From assembly GCA_019638775.1 (NCBI GenBank), contig JAHBTD010000001.1:806001-870000 (forward strand): a stretch of 64,000 nucleotides of DNA, in the 5' to 3' direction. The position numbers and the translations under genes were made by a program. Under the pieces are notes generated by a model. The model was not told the origin of the DNA. It saw only the letters and a list, made by a program, of their open reading frames with translations, and made no database searches. Positions 17,343 to 26,161 of this stretch are shown here, one piece after another. Each line of letters starts with the position of its first letter. The first letter of the stretch is position 1. The stretch comes from Fimbriimonadaceae bacterium. Lineage in GTDB: Bacteria > Armatimonadota > Fimbriimonadia > Fimbriimonadales > Fimbriimonadaceae.

Positions 17343-17909
17343 TTATTTCTTGCCCGCCGAAGCGCGCTTACCGGCCTTGAGGCGAACAACCTCGCCTGAG
17401 TAACGAATTCCTTTACCCTTGTAGGGATCGGGCTTGCGGACCTTGCGGATGTCTGCCGCCAACTGACCGACAAGTGCCTTGTCGGTGCCGGTGACCGTGA
17501 TCTTCTCCGTACGCGCTTTCTCGTCGCGCAGAACCTCAAAGGTCACACCGTCAACCGGCGCAATCCGCACCGGGTGCGAATAGCCCATATTGAGGAGCAG
17601 TCCACGCCCTTCCATCTGCGCACGGTAGCCAACGCCGACGATATCAAGCGTCTTCGAGTGGCCCTTCGTCACGCCCTCAATCATGTTAAAGATCAAGGTG
17701 CGTGCAAGCCCGTGCTGCGAGCGCTGGATACGGTCGTTGGTCGGCCTTTCGACCGTAATCACTGAATCTGCTTGTTCAATCTTAAGTTCGCTGTAAAGCG
17801 CCTGAGAAAGTTCACCCTTCGGGCCCTTCACGCTAACGACATTCTCGGGGCTGATGGTAACCGTCACGCCCGCGGGAATCGATATCGGTAGTCTTCCAAT
17901 TCTCGACAT
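17343..17909 (-). CDS. rplF: 50S ribosomal protein L6
   Basis: 188 residues, two repeated alpha/beta domains. SRIGRLPISIPAGVTVTI at the N-terminus; the C-terminal signature PDPYKGKGIRYSGEVVRLKAGKRA is intact. Confidence 0.98.
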   Translation of the reverse strand: MSRIGRLPISIPAGVTVTISPENVVSVKGPKGELSQALYSELKIEQADSVITVERPTNDRIQRSQHGLARTLIFNMIEGVTKGHSKTLDIVGVGYRAQMEGRGLLLNMGYSHPVRIAPVDGVTFEVLRDEKARTEKITVTGTDKALVGQLAADIRKVRKPDPYKGKGIRYSGEVVRLKAGKRASAGKK

Positions 17910-17921
17910 GATGTGACCTCC

Positions 17922-18317
17922 TTACCAAACCTCGCAAAGAATCTCGCCGCCAATATGTCGCTTTCGGGCTTCGCGGTCGGTCATCACGCCTTGGCTGGTC
18001 GAGATAATCCGAGTGGCGAGGCCGCTGCGAACCGGCTTCATCTCATCGACCGGCTTGTAAACGCGGAGACCCGGCTTACTGACGCGGCTGATGTGACTGA
18101 TCACCGATTGGCGCTTGCTGTTGTATTTCATGTGAACCCGAATCGTTGGGAACTTCGTTTCGGTCACGACTTCGAAATTACCGACATAGCCCTCTGCGGC
18201 AAGGATCTTGACGATCTCCACCTTGATCTTGCTGTGAGGAATGTCAACCGATTGCAGGCGCGACTGCGCGCCATTGCGAATGCGTGTCAACAGGTCGGCG
18301 ATAGGATCGCTGTGCAT
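17922..18317 (-). CDS. rpsH: 30S ribosomal protein S8
   Basis: 131 residues. DPIADLLTRIRNG at the start and the C-terminal rRNA-binding ISTSQGVMTDREARKRHIGGEILCEVW are typical. In E. coli S8 autoregulates the spc operon. Here S8 is the second gene of the block, which has a short leader with possible hairpins. Confidence 0.98.
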   Translation of the reverse strand: MHSDPIADLLTRIRNGAQSRLQSVDIPHSKIKVEIVKILAAEGYVGNFEVVTETKFPTIRVHMKYNSKRQSVISHISRVSKPGLRVYKPVDEMKPVRSGLATRIISTSQGVMTDREARKRHIGGEILCEVW

Positions 18318-18336
18318 CTCATAACCTCCGTCAGCC

Positions 18337-18522
18337 TTACCAGCTGGACTTCTTCACGCCGGGGAGAAGGCCCTTGTGAGCCAACTCGCGTAGACAAATT
18401 CGGCACGTACCGAAGAATCGGAAGTAGCCGTGTGCACGGCCACAGATGCTGCAGCGGTTGTAAGCGCGAGCCTTATACTTCGGCTTACGACGTTGCTTTT
18501 CTCTTAAACATTGTTTTGCCAT
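18337..18522 (-). CDS. rpsN: 30S ribosomal protein S14, type Z (zinc-binding)
   Basis: 61 residues from ATG 18522: [20 protein letters not shown] followed by a CSIC...CRIC zinc ribbon and the conserved ending [11 protein letters not shown]. The short zinc-type length matches. The frame is open upstream, but that extension does not resemble S14. It is the first gene of this block; the usual upstream partners (rplN, rplX, rplE) are not in the window. Confidence 0.97.
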   Translation of the reverse strand: MAKQCLREKQRRKPKYKARAYNRCSICGRAHGYFRFFGTCRICLRELAHKGLLPGVKKSSW

Positions 18523-18617
18523 ATTCACCCGCCGTTCCCAGGTAGGTACGTCTCGTGGAGACGCCTTGCCTGTGGCTGATTTGTGTCTGCGAAAGACAGA
18601 GTCCACGCAGGATGCGA

Positions 18618-18646
18618 AGGATACCCCGAATCCGAACCTGCGTCAA
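18618..18646 (-). promoter_or_regulatory. Promoter of the rpsN-map block
   Basis: TTGACG (18641-18646) and TATCCT (18618-18623) with an exact 17-bp spacer on the minus strand, about 95 bases upstream of rpsN. The transcribed leader contains two short hairpins (TGTCT/AGACA and CGTCTC/GAGACG). Confidence 0.7.
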
Positions 18647-18667
18647 TTGGGCTAGGACCGAGATGGC

Positions 18668-18878
<211 letters not shown>

Positions 18879-18910
18879 AAAGAATGATCCGTCACTTTGC
18901 GTTCAAAATG

Positions 18911-18978
18911 CAATCTGCAATCTGCAATCTGCAATCTGCAATCTGCAATCTGCAATCTGCAATCTGCAATCTGCAATC
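18911..18978. repeat. Heptanucleotide tandem array, CAATCTG x 9.7
   Basis: Nine full CAATCTG units plus five bases. A further run of four GATAGCC-like heptamers follows at 18988-19015. Apart from these arrays and the promoter, the 559-base gap between rpsN and the next gene holds no gene that I can support. Confidence 0.98.
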
Positions 18979-19026
18979 AAGTGTGAAGATAGCTGATCGC
19001 CGATAGCCGATAGCCCGCCTAATAGC

Positions 19027-19059
19027 AAGAGGCCCGAAGGCAATGCCTTCGGGCCTCTT
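19027..19059 (-). terminator. Terminator-like hairpin downstream of the lipoprotein gene
   Basis: Perfect 15-bp stem (19027-19041 with 19045-19059) and AAT loop, 22 bases after the stop. There is no good T-run on the minus-strand side, so efficiency is uncertain. Confidence 0.65.
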
Positions 19060-19081
19060 CGTCTCTCAACCTACCGTATGG

Positions 19082-21028
19082 CTACGGTACGTCGAGGTTG
19101 GTTGTGCGGTTGATGTTGAACGCGCCGGAGCCGCCGAATAGGCCGATCCAGCTACCGCTGAACGTGATCGTCGTTGTTCCATCAGCCGATCCAAGCGTGA
19201 GCGAGAATGTTCTGGATGGAAGCGACGGGAACGTAATGTTCGCGCCCGAGAGCGAGTCGGTCGAACCAAGCTTGTTGGACAAGCTAAGCTCACCAGTCGG
19301 GATCTCATGGCCTGCGCTATCGAGGAATCGCGTGGTGAAGTTGAAAATATCACCGTTGTTTCCTGCAAATGCACCAGCGCCGTTCACGATCTGCGCACCG
19401 CTCACATCGTTTGCACGATAGATGAGTTTCGAGGGCTTACCAAAGACCTCGATGGTCAGCATGTTCGATGCCGTCGGAAGCGGGTTACCGCCTGCGTCCG
19501 TCACCTGAACCGTAACTTGTCCTGCAACTGTGCCTGCCGCAAGCTGGATCGAGGAGCCCGTTGCCGAGCCGCTGATCGCCGATGCGGAAGTTGATTGCGT
19601 AGTCAAGTCGCCGTTGTCGCCGATGTTGTTGCCGCTATTGTCGACGTTCACAACATCCCATACAAACGGGCCTGTCGGCGTCGCAACGTTGTCGTTGTCG
19701 ACGTCTACGCCGTTCGTGATGCGGATATTCTGCGGGTCGAGAATGTTGGACGGAGTCGTCGTGCCAACGTCGATTCGCGCCGGGCCTACGATCGTGACGC
19801 TTTCAAGCGGTCGGACGATGGTGATGTCTTGGGTGTTCGAGACAACTGCGCCGATAAAGGCAGCGACTCGGTTCACTCCCTTGGGAGCCTTATCGCCTCC
19901 AGCGAGTGCACCGTCAACTGGGTTCGGAGTTTGAAGAACGGCCCCAGCGTCGCCTCCAGCATTTGTTGCCGGATCTACACCAGAGAAAACGCTTCCTACA
20001 GACGTCGTATTCCAGACTGCCGGATGGGTTAGCGTGTTGCTTTCTTCAACCTCAACCGCGCGCCAATCGACCGGAAGTCCAGCCATCGGAGCGCCATATT
20101 GGTTCATAACGTTTGCACTCAGCAAGGAACCGTTTACAGAACCGCCCGACTCTTCCCAAAGCAGCGTTGGCGAACCAACGAGCTGAAGGGCGATGGAGGT
20201 TACGGTGCCCTGAGTGTAATCGGCGTCGTAGCTGAGCGAAACGGGAGCTCCGGGAGCTTCCGAAACGGTTACAACGACGGTCGCCGATGTTTGTGCCGCA
20301 ACTGCCGTGAGCTTATTCGCTGCGTACGTTAGTCGCGTGTTGTCGTCGGTCACGACGGTGGGCGTAATGCCACTCTTCGCCGTACCTTCCTCGTCGAAGA
20401 AAGCCACGGTCGTGTCGTATGTGTTGCCGCCGATCCAGTCGCCGCCAGTTGCGGTCTCAGGATCGTGGAACGGTGCAGCCGAAGTGCCGGGATTGCCACC
20501 ACGGTTGCGAAGCCAAAGTCGAATCGAAGCTGTCGGACCAGGCGTATATGTGCCAGGGTCGTTCAGGTCGAGAGCAAGCGTCGTACCGTTATCTACGGTC
20601 GTACCGAGCGACTGAATCTGAGCCGATCCGAACGATCGTGCAACGCCGTTGCGTTGAAGTCCGGTGGCTGAAATGGTCATCTGGTACGGTGCGACGTTTT
20701 GCGTCACGGTTGCGGCGATCACGTTGCCGTCCGACATGAAGAATGTCTCTGAGTCAGGCGATCGAGTGATCGTACCGTCGGCTACAGCAAGCGTAACCGA
20801 ACCGGTGGCATCCGGGACGAAGTAGCCAGCCGGCGGCACGCTACTCGGTGAAATAATAACGCTATCTCCAGTTCCCGAACCAGCTGTCCCCTCTACGTAA
20901 ACAAAGCCCACAACTAAGCGGGTCACAGGGAAAACTGCCGGGGCGGAACTGCCGCTGCTGCCACCACACCCTGTGAAAATCAGGGCGGCGACGGCTGCGG
21001 AAGCAATTAGGCAAAGTCCTTTGCGCAT
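19082..21028 (-). CDS. Surface lipoprotein with Ig-like repeats
   Basis: 648 residues from ATG 21028, chosen for its strong AGGAGG Shine-Dalgarno and because a lipoprotein signal follows (KGLCLIASAAVAALIFTGC, Cys near residue 20). The mature part is rich in Thr, Ser, Gly and Asn. It contains several beta-sandwich segments resembling bacterial Ig-like (BIG/invasin) domains, such as VTDDNTRLTYAANKLTAV, SATVVVTVSEAPG, and VTVQVTDAGGNPLPTAS. It probably sits on the cell surface in adhesion or envelope structure; no catalytic motif is visible. It stands alone with its own terminator. Confidence 0.8.
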   Translation of the reverse strand: MRKGLCLIASAAVAALIFTGCGGSSGSSAPAVFPVTRLVVGFVYVEGTAGSGTGDSVIISPSSVPPAGYFVPDATGSVTLAVADGTITRSPDSETFFMSDGNVIAATVTQNVAPYQMTISATGLQRNGVARSFGSAQIQSLGTTVDNGTTLALDLNDPGTYTPGPTASIRLWLRNRGGNPGTSAAPFHDPETATGGDWIGGNTYDTTVAFFDEEGTAKSGITPTVVTDDNTRLTYAANKLTAVAAQTSATVVVTVSEAPGAPVSLSYDADYTQGTVTSIALQLVGSPTLLWEESGGSVNGSLLSANVMNQYGAPMAGLPVDWRAVEVEESNTLTHPAVWNTTSVGSVFSGVDPATNAGGDAGAVLQTPNPVDGALAGGDKAPKGVNRVAAFIGAVVSNTQDITIVRPLESVTIVGPARIDVGTTTPSNILDPQNIRITNGVDVDNDNVATPTGPFVWDVVNVDNSGNNIGDNGDLTTQSTSASAISGSATGSSIQLAAGTVAGQVTVQVTDAGGNPLPTASNMLTIEVFGKPSKLIYRANDVSGAQIVNGAGAFAGNNGDIFNFTTRFLDSAGHEIPTGELSLSNKLGSTDSLSGANITFPSLPSRTFSLTLGSADGTTTITFSGSWIGLFGGSGAFNINRTTNLDVP

Positions 21029-21277
21029 CAAGTGTTCCTCCTCGCATGGTGGCCCATAGATGTAGGTCCCCAAAAGGACATGCATCTTCGAGCCTCCCTG
21101 GTAATTGTGACGGTATTTACCAAAATTTTGAGGCTAAATTGAGCGGAAAGCATCAAAAAAATTCATATCGCTCCGAAAAATAGAGGTTTTTTGGCAAAAC
21201 TTGCAACTCGTACCCAGCGGTGAACGAGGTCTTAGTCAAGTCTTTCGTAAATAAGTAAAGTGCTAAGGGACATCCAA

Positions 21278-21751
21278 ATGAGCGATCAAAGCACGCCTGA
21301 CAAGAAAAATAAACGCGCCAATAAGCCACGAGACATGGATACGATCATGCTCTTTGGCTGCACGGGTTTCGTCGGGGCATCGATCGGCACATACATCCTC
21401 ACGATATGGCCGCATATCGTTTTCCTGGACATCTATACAATGAATGCACTATTCCTGGGTGCGTTGGCGGGGATGCTGCCCGCCTTGATCGTAGGAGGCA
21501 TTGTCACACGGAAGTTTGGCCTACCGGGGGCAGCCGGATTTCTGGGTGGATCGATGGCCTCAGGCGTGTTCTTTTACCTACGTCTTCGGCAAGCGCTCAT
21601 GTTTCGAGGCGTACCGCAAGCGCCCCAGCCCGAGTACCCCGACGCGTTTCTATGGATGATTCCACTGGGCTGGGTCCTCATCACGGTCACCGTCATTTTT
21701 CTGCTGATTCCGCGCGATGAACTCACAATCGATTCAAAAGATCGCCCATAA
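21278..21751 (+). CDS. Small integral membrane protein, unknown function
   Basis: 157 residues from ATG 21278, supported by AAGGGA seven bases upstream. A polar Lys-rich start (DKKNKRANKPRD) is followed by about four hydrophobic helices (TIMLFGCTGFVGASIGTYIL; NALFLGALAGMLPALIVGGIV; PGAAGFLGGSMASGVFFYL; FLWMIPLGWVLITVTVIFLLI). No family is recognised. It lies 72 bases upstream of fliS on the same strand, but nothing shows a flagellar role. Confidence 0.75.
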   Translation: MSDQSTPDKKNKRANKPRDMDTIMLFGCTGFVGASIGTYILTIWPHIVFLDIYTMNALFLGALAGMLPALIVGGIVTRKFGLPGAAGFLGGSMASGVFFYLRLRQALMFRGVPQAPQPEYPDAFLWMIPLGWVLITVTVIFLLIPRDELTIDSKDRP

Positions 21752-21823
21752 ACCTGGGAATCCTCTTGAGATTTTGAAAGTTGCTCCGACAATCCAAAGT
21801 GTCTCTAGGTGAGGAGTGGACCG

Positions 21824-22234
21824 TTGGCATATAACAAGTCGGCTTTAGAATACAAAAAGAACGCAGTCAATGGGGCGTCGCCCCTTCAGCTCATCGTAAT
21901 GCTCTACGATGGCGCCCTTCGCTTTATGGAAGCTGGAAAGCACCATATGAAGGAGCGGAATCTCGAAAAGCAGAACGACAGTCTGCAAAAGGCTCAACGA
22001 ATCGTTCTTGAGCTGATGGCTTCTCTGGACATGGAGAAGGGTGGAGAGATCGCCAAGAACCTTTTCTCGCTGTACGGCTACGTCACAAACGAACTGATCA
22101 CGGCAAACATCAACGACGATCCCGTGCCGATCGACCGCTCGATCAAGGTCCTGAGCGATTTGCGCGAAAGTTGGGTTGCTCTCGAAAGCAGCCAGCATCT
22201 TGACGGACCAGCGGAGGCGCAGCTTGCCGCTTAG
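21824..22234 (+). CDS. fliS: Flagellar export chaperone FliS
   Basis: 136 residues, typical for FliS, a four-helix cytosolic chaperone that binds the flagellin C-terminus and prevents early polymerisation. The signature AYNKSALEYKKNAVNGASPLQLIVMLYDGALRFME matches the conserved YKxxxVxxASPxxLIxMLYDGA pattern. TTG 21824 is chosen as start because GAGGAG lies seven bases upstream; a GTG 15 bases earlier would lie on the Shine-Dalgarno. The stop overlaps the next gene, so the two are coupled. Confidence 0.92.
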   Translation: MAYNKSALEYKKNAVNGASPLQLIVMLYDGALRFMEAGKHHMKERNLEKQNDSLQKAQRIVLELMASLDMEKGGEIAKNLFSLYGYVTNELITANINDDPVPIDRSIKVLSDLRESWVALESSQHLDGPAEAQLAA

Positions 22235-22523
22235 CCACTCGGCTGATCTGGCTCAGAAGCTCTTGCTCATCACGCTGGAGCTGGCGCAAACCTCTCCCGA
22301 TGCCGAGACACTGCGGGGCTTGGTCCAAGCTCGTGCCGAAGTTCTCGACAAGCTCGAAAAGCTAAACCTCGATCCAAAGGCACGGCACATTCTCGCCCGT
22401 GTTCAGGACGCTGAAACCGAGGCGCTGCTGACCCTCCAAGATTGGCGTGGAGAGATCACCTCGGAAGTGACACTTTCGCGCCAGCACCGAGTGGCCGCAG
22501 AAACTTACGCTCGCGCGGCCTAA
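22224..22523 (+). CDS. Probable FliT-like flagellar chaperone
   Basis: 99 residues from TTG 22224, with GGAGG seven bases upstream inside fliS. Almost wholly helical with heptad-like Leu (LAQKLLLITLELAQT, LRGLVQARAEVLDKLEKLNL, RVQDAETEALLTLQDWRGEI). Sequence alone does not identify it. Its size, helical make-up and 11-base overlap with the fliS end are those of fliT genes, whose products bind the cap protein FliD and help regulate flagellar assembly. Confidence 0.65.
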   Translation: MPLSHSADLAQKLLLITLELAQTSPDAETLRGLVQARAEVLDKLEKLNLDPKARHILARVQDAETEALLTLQDWRGEITSEVTLSRQHRVAAETYARAA

Positions 22524-22535
22524 CCCGAATACACG

Positions 22536-23246
22536 CTACTTCGATCTCTTTCGACGTCGAAGAAGCAATAATCCGCCTGCCGCAATTGCCGAGAGGCTTG
22601 CTGGCTCCGGCACCGCCTGAAACGCTCCGTGGACCTGGGCTTGAATCCCGGTAGGGTTCCTCCCGGCAAACACGGCATTCTGAACGCGGAATTCGAGCGT
22701 GTTCTCACCCGCCTTGAACATCTGACCGGTAAAGCCGGTGTCGAAGCTTGCCCAAGTCGCCCAAGGACGCTCGGCTTCATTCGTTCCGCCAATGTAGCTG
22801 CCGTTGAGATAAACCCCAATGCCGATGTCGTCGGACGCCCACCGACCCCACAGACGGAAGCGATATCCATCCAAAGTTTCTGGGTTTGGCCCGTTGTTCA
22901 AAGGGCCGCCGCCCGAGCCAAGACCTTCAATCATGAACTTGGTACGATAGACATAAAGCCCAGCTGGGGCATCTCCGTTGATCGTGGACCCTGGCGCAAT
23001 CCACCGGCTCGTGCCTTGATCGGGTAACCAATAAGGTCCGTTGAGCGGGAAATAGCCCGTTAGGGGTGTGCGAGCCGCGCCGTTCACCGGCGAATCGACA
23101 AGTGTATAGTGCCCATCAGTAGCGGTATCTCCAAGTGCCGTGCCATTGTTATTGACGCCGGTGCCGTACAGCCCAGTGATCGACACCGCATGAACAGTGC
23201 CCGCAAAGCCTGCCAAAAATAAGATAGTCCAACCTTTCCAATACAT
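22536..23246 (-). CDS. PEP-CTERM sorted secreted protein
   Basis: 236 residues. Signal peptide WTILFLAGFAGTVHA (cut after residue ~20). The body resembles a carbohydrate-binding/galactose-binding-like beta sandwich (YRFRLWGRWASDDIGIGVYLNGSYIGG). The C-terminus VPEPASLSAIAAGGLLLLRRRKRSK has the VPEP motif, a hydrophobic helix and an Arg/Lys tail, the PEP-CTERM signal recognised by exosortase. It ends 12 bases from the stop of the convergent fliT-like gene. Confidence 0.88.
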   Translation of the reverse strand: MYWKGWTILFLAGFAGTVHAVSITGLYGTGVNNNGTALGDTATDGHYTLVDSPVNGAARTPLTGYFPLNGPYWLPDQGTSRWIAPGSTINGDAPAGLYVYRTKFMIEGLGSGGGPLNNGPNPETLDGYRFRLWGRWASDDIGIGVYLNGSYIGGTNEAERPWATWASFDTGFTGQMFKAGENTLEFRVQNAVFAGRNPTGIQAQVHGAFQAVPEPASLSAIAAGGLLLLRRRKRSK

Positions 23247-23458
23247 GGGTGGCCTCCTTCAATTGCCACGAACTCCCCCATGAATTGAACAACAACATTT
23301 GCTCCTTTGGGATGCTTGCACACAAAATCTGGCAGTTCTGGCAGGGATGATGTTTGAACTTACAGTTGGCCCATTCAAGGTTCAAAATGCCGCAGCCGTT
23401 GTGCTCAAATCCAGACTTTCTATCACGCGCTTGGGTCTGCGTCAGGTACCTTCCCGGC

Positions 23459-24575
23459 ATGCTGACTATTGAACAGCATCAAGCGCTGTCCGAAGCCAAG
23501 GGGCGGCTGGACGCTATCGGAGGTCATCTTTGACGTACCGATGCTTCAGCAACTCATACACGAGCTAGAAGAAAAATCTGCTCAACCCGATTACTGGAAC
23601 GATCCCGCATCCGCGAACAAGGAGCTGCAAAAGCTGTCGCGCTTGAAGGGCATCCTCCAGCCTTTCTTAGCACTTACCAAAACCCAATTGGATATCCAGG
23701 AGATGTACGAACTCCTGCAGATGGAAGCCAGTCCCGAACTTGAGAAAGAGACGGACCAAATGGCGCTCCAATTCTTGAAGGACGTCGATGCGTTTGAACT
23801 CAAAACGCTCTTGAGCGGCGAGCACGACGACCGAAACGCGCTTCTCGAAATTAGCGCCGGAGCAGGCGGAACCGAAGCCTGCGACTGGGCCTCCATGCTC
23901 TTCCGGATCTACACTCGCTGGGCCGAGCGAAGGGGTTTTGCGCTTGAAGTCCTCAGCCAGACAGAGGGCGATGTTGCCGGCATCCGCAATGTCACTTTCC
24001 AGATCAAGGGCGACTTTGCCTACGGCTATCTCAAGAGTGAAAACGGGGTACATCGGCTCGTGCGAATTTCACCTTTCGACGCAAACTCACGACGCCACAC
24101 CTCGTTTTGCCGCGTCGAAGTCATGCCCGAGTTTGAAGAAACCGAAGTCGATATCAACCCCGACGACCTCAAGGTCGAGACCCTCCGCGCAGGCGGCGCA
24201 GGCGGTCAGCACGTGAACAAAACCGAGTCGGCTGTGCGCCTCACCCACATCCCCACCGGGATTGTGGTCCAGTGCCAAAACGAGCGATCTCAGCATAAGA
24301 ATCGAGCCTCCGCGATGACCGTTCTTGCGGCAAGGCTCAAAGAGCTTGAAACCGCCAAAACCGAAGATCAAGCGCGAGCGATCAAGGGAGTCATCGGTCC
24401 GGCGGAATGGGGGCGGCAGATCCGAAGCTATGTCATGCAGCCGTACACGATGGTGAAAGATCATCGGACAGCAGAGGAGACGGGCAACGTTATCGGCGTC
24501 CTTGACGGGGATATCGACGGCTTCATCGAGGCTTATCTGCGGCAAAAACCAACAGAAGACGCGTATGTCGATTAA
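23459..24575 (+). CDS. prfB: Peptide chain release factor 2, expressed through a programmed +1 frameshift
   Basis: RF2 releases peptides at UGA and UAA. The gene must be read as 23459-23530 joined to 23532-24575 (371 residues). The first frame gives 24 codons ([15 protein letters not shown]...) and ends CTT TGA at 23528-23533; slipping +1 at CTT continues with Asp into the body. A GGAGGT lies just upstream of the CTT TGA C site, exactly as in the E. coli system. The body carries the SPF anticodon tripeptide ([15 protein letters not shown]) and the catalytic GGQ ([16 protein letters not shown]). The site works as an autoregulatory sensor of RF2 level. Confidence 0.96.
23519..23534 (+). promoter_or_regulatory. 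Programmed +1 frameshift site of prfB
   Basis: Internal Shine-Dalgarno GGAGGT (23519-23524) followed by CAT and the slippery CTT TGA C (23528-23534). The spacing between the Shine-Dalgarno and CTT is three bases, as in known prfB sites. Confidence 0.95.
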
Positions 24576-24887
24576 ACAATTCGAAATTACAGATCGCCGA
24601 TTGCTGATTGCCGATAGCTGATAACCGATAGCCGATAGCTGATCACTGATTTTCATCCCTCCAACCGCTTGCGGTGGGGGGTCTAATCGCAGCCTTGTGT
24701 TGAGGCTCTGCGAACTCTGCGCCTCTGCGTGAGACTTCTCGGCAACGACGAGCGTTGCCCTCCCAGAGAAGCTCGCGTGACAGCCGATAGCCGATTGCCG
24801 ATCGCCGATAGCTGATAGCTGATAGCTGATAGCCGATTGCCGATAGCTGATAGCCGATTGCTGACAGCCGACAGCCGATAGCCGATT
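24576..24887. repeat. Repeat island: heptamers, CTCTGCG-type repeat and REP hairpin
   Basis: Non-coding gap between the convergent ends of prfB and the PhyH gene. 24595-24645 and 24780-24887 are runs of GATAGCY/GATTGCC-like heptamers. 24660-24682 is a decayed CCCTCC-CCGCTTGCGG-GGGGGG palindrome. 24704-24733 is the CTCTGCG / CTCTGCGC / CTCTGCGTGA repeat. 24741-24764 is a REP hairpin (GGCAACG/CGTTGCC stem, then CTCCC). Confidence 0.9.
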
Positions 24888-25889
24888 TCAATCCTCATGC
24901 GGCTCAAGCGCTGGCTCCTGCGCTTCCATCGTCCCGTCTTTCGTCGCCATCATCATCGTTGGCGTCGCTCCCCGATCCGATACTGACGGCTCTGGCTTGA
25001 GCGCGGCGCAAGGCGTCCCGAACTTCGGCTTGGCGTAGGGGAGCGACGTGTTGCCTCTCGCCAGGATGTGCTTGTGGTTGCCCTCGTCCCAGGTGTTGTA
25101 GCTTCGGGCGTTGCTGTAGTGGCTGACAAAGGCGCGCCGGAAGCGGTCGGTCGTCTTGTTGCTCAGAGAGCGATGCAGAATATGCCCGCCGAAAAACGCC
25201 ACGTCTCCCGGCTCCAGAATCACGGGCACCCAGTCGTTCTCGCGGTACTTGTTGGCGATGGGCCAGAGCGAGTTGCCGGGATCATCGTCGGTGTTGCTGT
25301 GCCCTCCTACCGCCGATACCTGATGAATCTCCTTGAGGTTGAAATCGCCGTAGCCATAGCCGTGCGCCGGTGGATAGACCGGCTCGGTCTGGCTTCCCCG
25401 CGCCATCCACATGCAGCCGTTCTCGATGTCGGCGCGGTCGAGCGCGATCCACGCCCCGATCAGTGTGTCCGGGAAGGTCGGAATGTAGTAGGTGTCCTGA
25501 TGCCAGCCCTGACCGTCGGCCCCGGGAGCTTTGATAAACAGCATCGTCTGCATGGCGCTCACGTCCGGCCCGATCAGCGACTCCACGATGTCGAGCACGC
25601 GCGGATGCAGGAGCACCCGCTCATGGAGGGGGAGTTCGCGGTGGAGCATATGAATGCGCAAAAGCCGCTTCTCGATCTCTGCCGGGGTTGCGCCAGGGGG
25701 TGGGGGCTCAAGGCCGGGAACGGTGACACGCCCGTACATCAGGTCTTCGGTGTGGGCAACCAGCTCTTGGATGTCGCTGGGGGGTACGACACCGCGCGCG
25801 ATCAGAAAGCCGTCGCGGCGAAAGGCTGTGTACTCCTCGACTGTGAGGATATAGCGGTCGTATCCCGGAATGCGGTTGAGCGTTTCCAT
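24888..25889 (-). CDS. Phytanoyl-CoA dioxygenase (PhyH) family protein
   Basis: 333-residue Fe(II)/2-oxoglutarate-dependent oxygenase. Starts with YTAFRRDGFLIARGVVPPSDI, the family N-terminus. The iron ligands are the HxD in GWHQDTYYIP (residues ~136-140) and a distal His in GGHILHRSLSNKTTDRFRRAF, which also supplies the Arg for 2-oxoglutarate. Substrate unknown. The last ~35 residues (Pro/Glu/Ala-rich, after KFGTPCAALKPE) look unstructured and end exactly where the repeat island begins, so the tail may have been reshaped by repeat insertion. Confidence 0.88.
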   Translation of the reverse strand: METLNRIPGYDRYILTVEEYTAFRRDGFLIARGVVPPSDIQELVAHTEDLMYGRVTVPGLEPPPPGATPAEIEKRLLRIHMLHRELPLHERVLLHPRVLDIVESLIGPDVSAMQTMLFIKAPGADGQGWHQDTYYIPTFPDTLIGAWIALDRADIENGCMWMARGSQTEPVYPPAHGYGYGDFNLKEIHQVSAVGGHSNTDDDPGNSLWPIANKYRENDWVPVILEPGDVAFFGGHILHRSLSNKTTDRFRRAFVSHYSNARSYNTWDEGNHKHILARGNTSLPYAKPKFGTPCAALKPEPSVSDRGATPTMMMATKDGTMEAQEPALEPHED

Positions 25890-26161
25890 GGCGATCTAAG
25901 TGACATTTTCCACGATGCTCGGCGTTCCTGGGTTGATTTTCTTCGGAATGTTTCACCCCAGCACGAAGTTCTCAGATGAGTCACGCAGAGTTTGGGGTGA
26001 ATGCCCCTGCGAACTCTGCGTCTTAGCGTGAAAAAAGGTGAATGTCTCTGCGAACTCTGCGCCTTTGCGTGAAATATAGAGACGGAACTTCGCCCTGCCG
26101 CATCCTTCACCATTCCCAATCATCGTTCATCGTTCATCCTTCATCCTTCCTCACTCATCAC
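25890..26161. repeat. Repeat island between the PhyH and endonuclease genes
   Basis: Contains two CTCTGCG/CTTAGCGTGAA-type repeat blocks (25984-26033 and 26042-26080) and heptamers of the GTTCATC/CTTCATC type (26120-26180). The latter run into the 3' end of the neighbouring gene. No coding sequence is supported. Confidence 0.85.

Noticed and set aside
23469-23533. Frameshift in prfB as a sequencing error or pseudogene
   Set aside because: The Shine-Dalgarno, CTT TGA C and 24-codon upstream frame match the known programmed site exactly.
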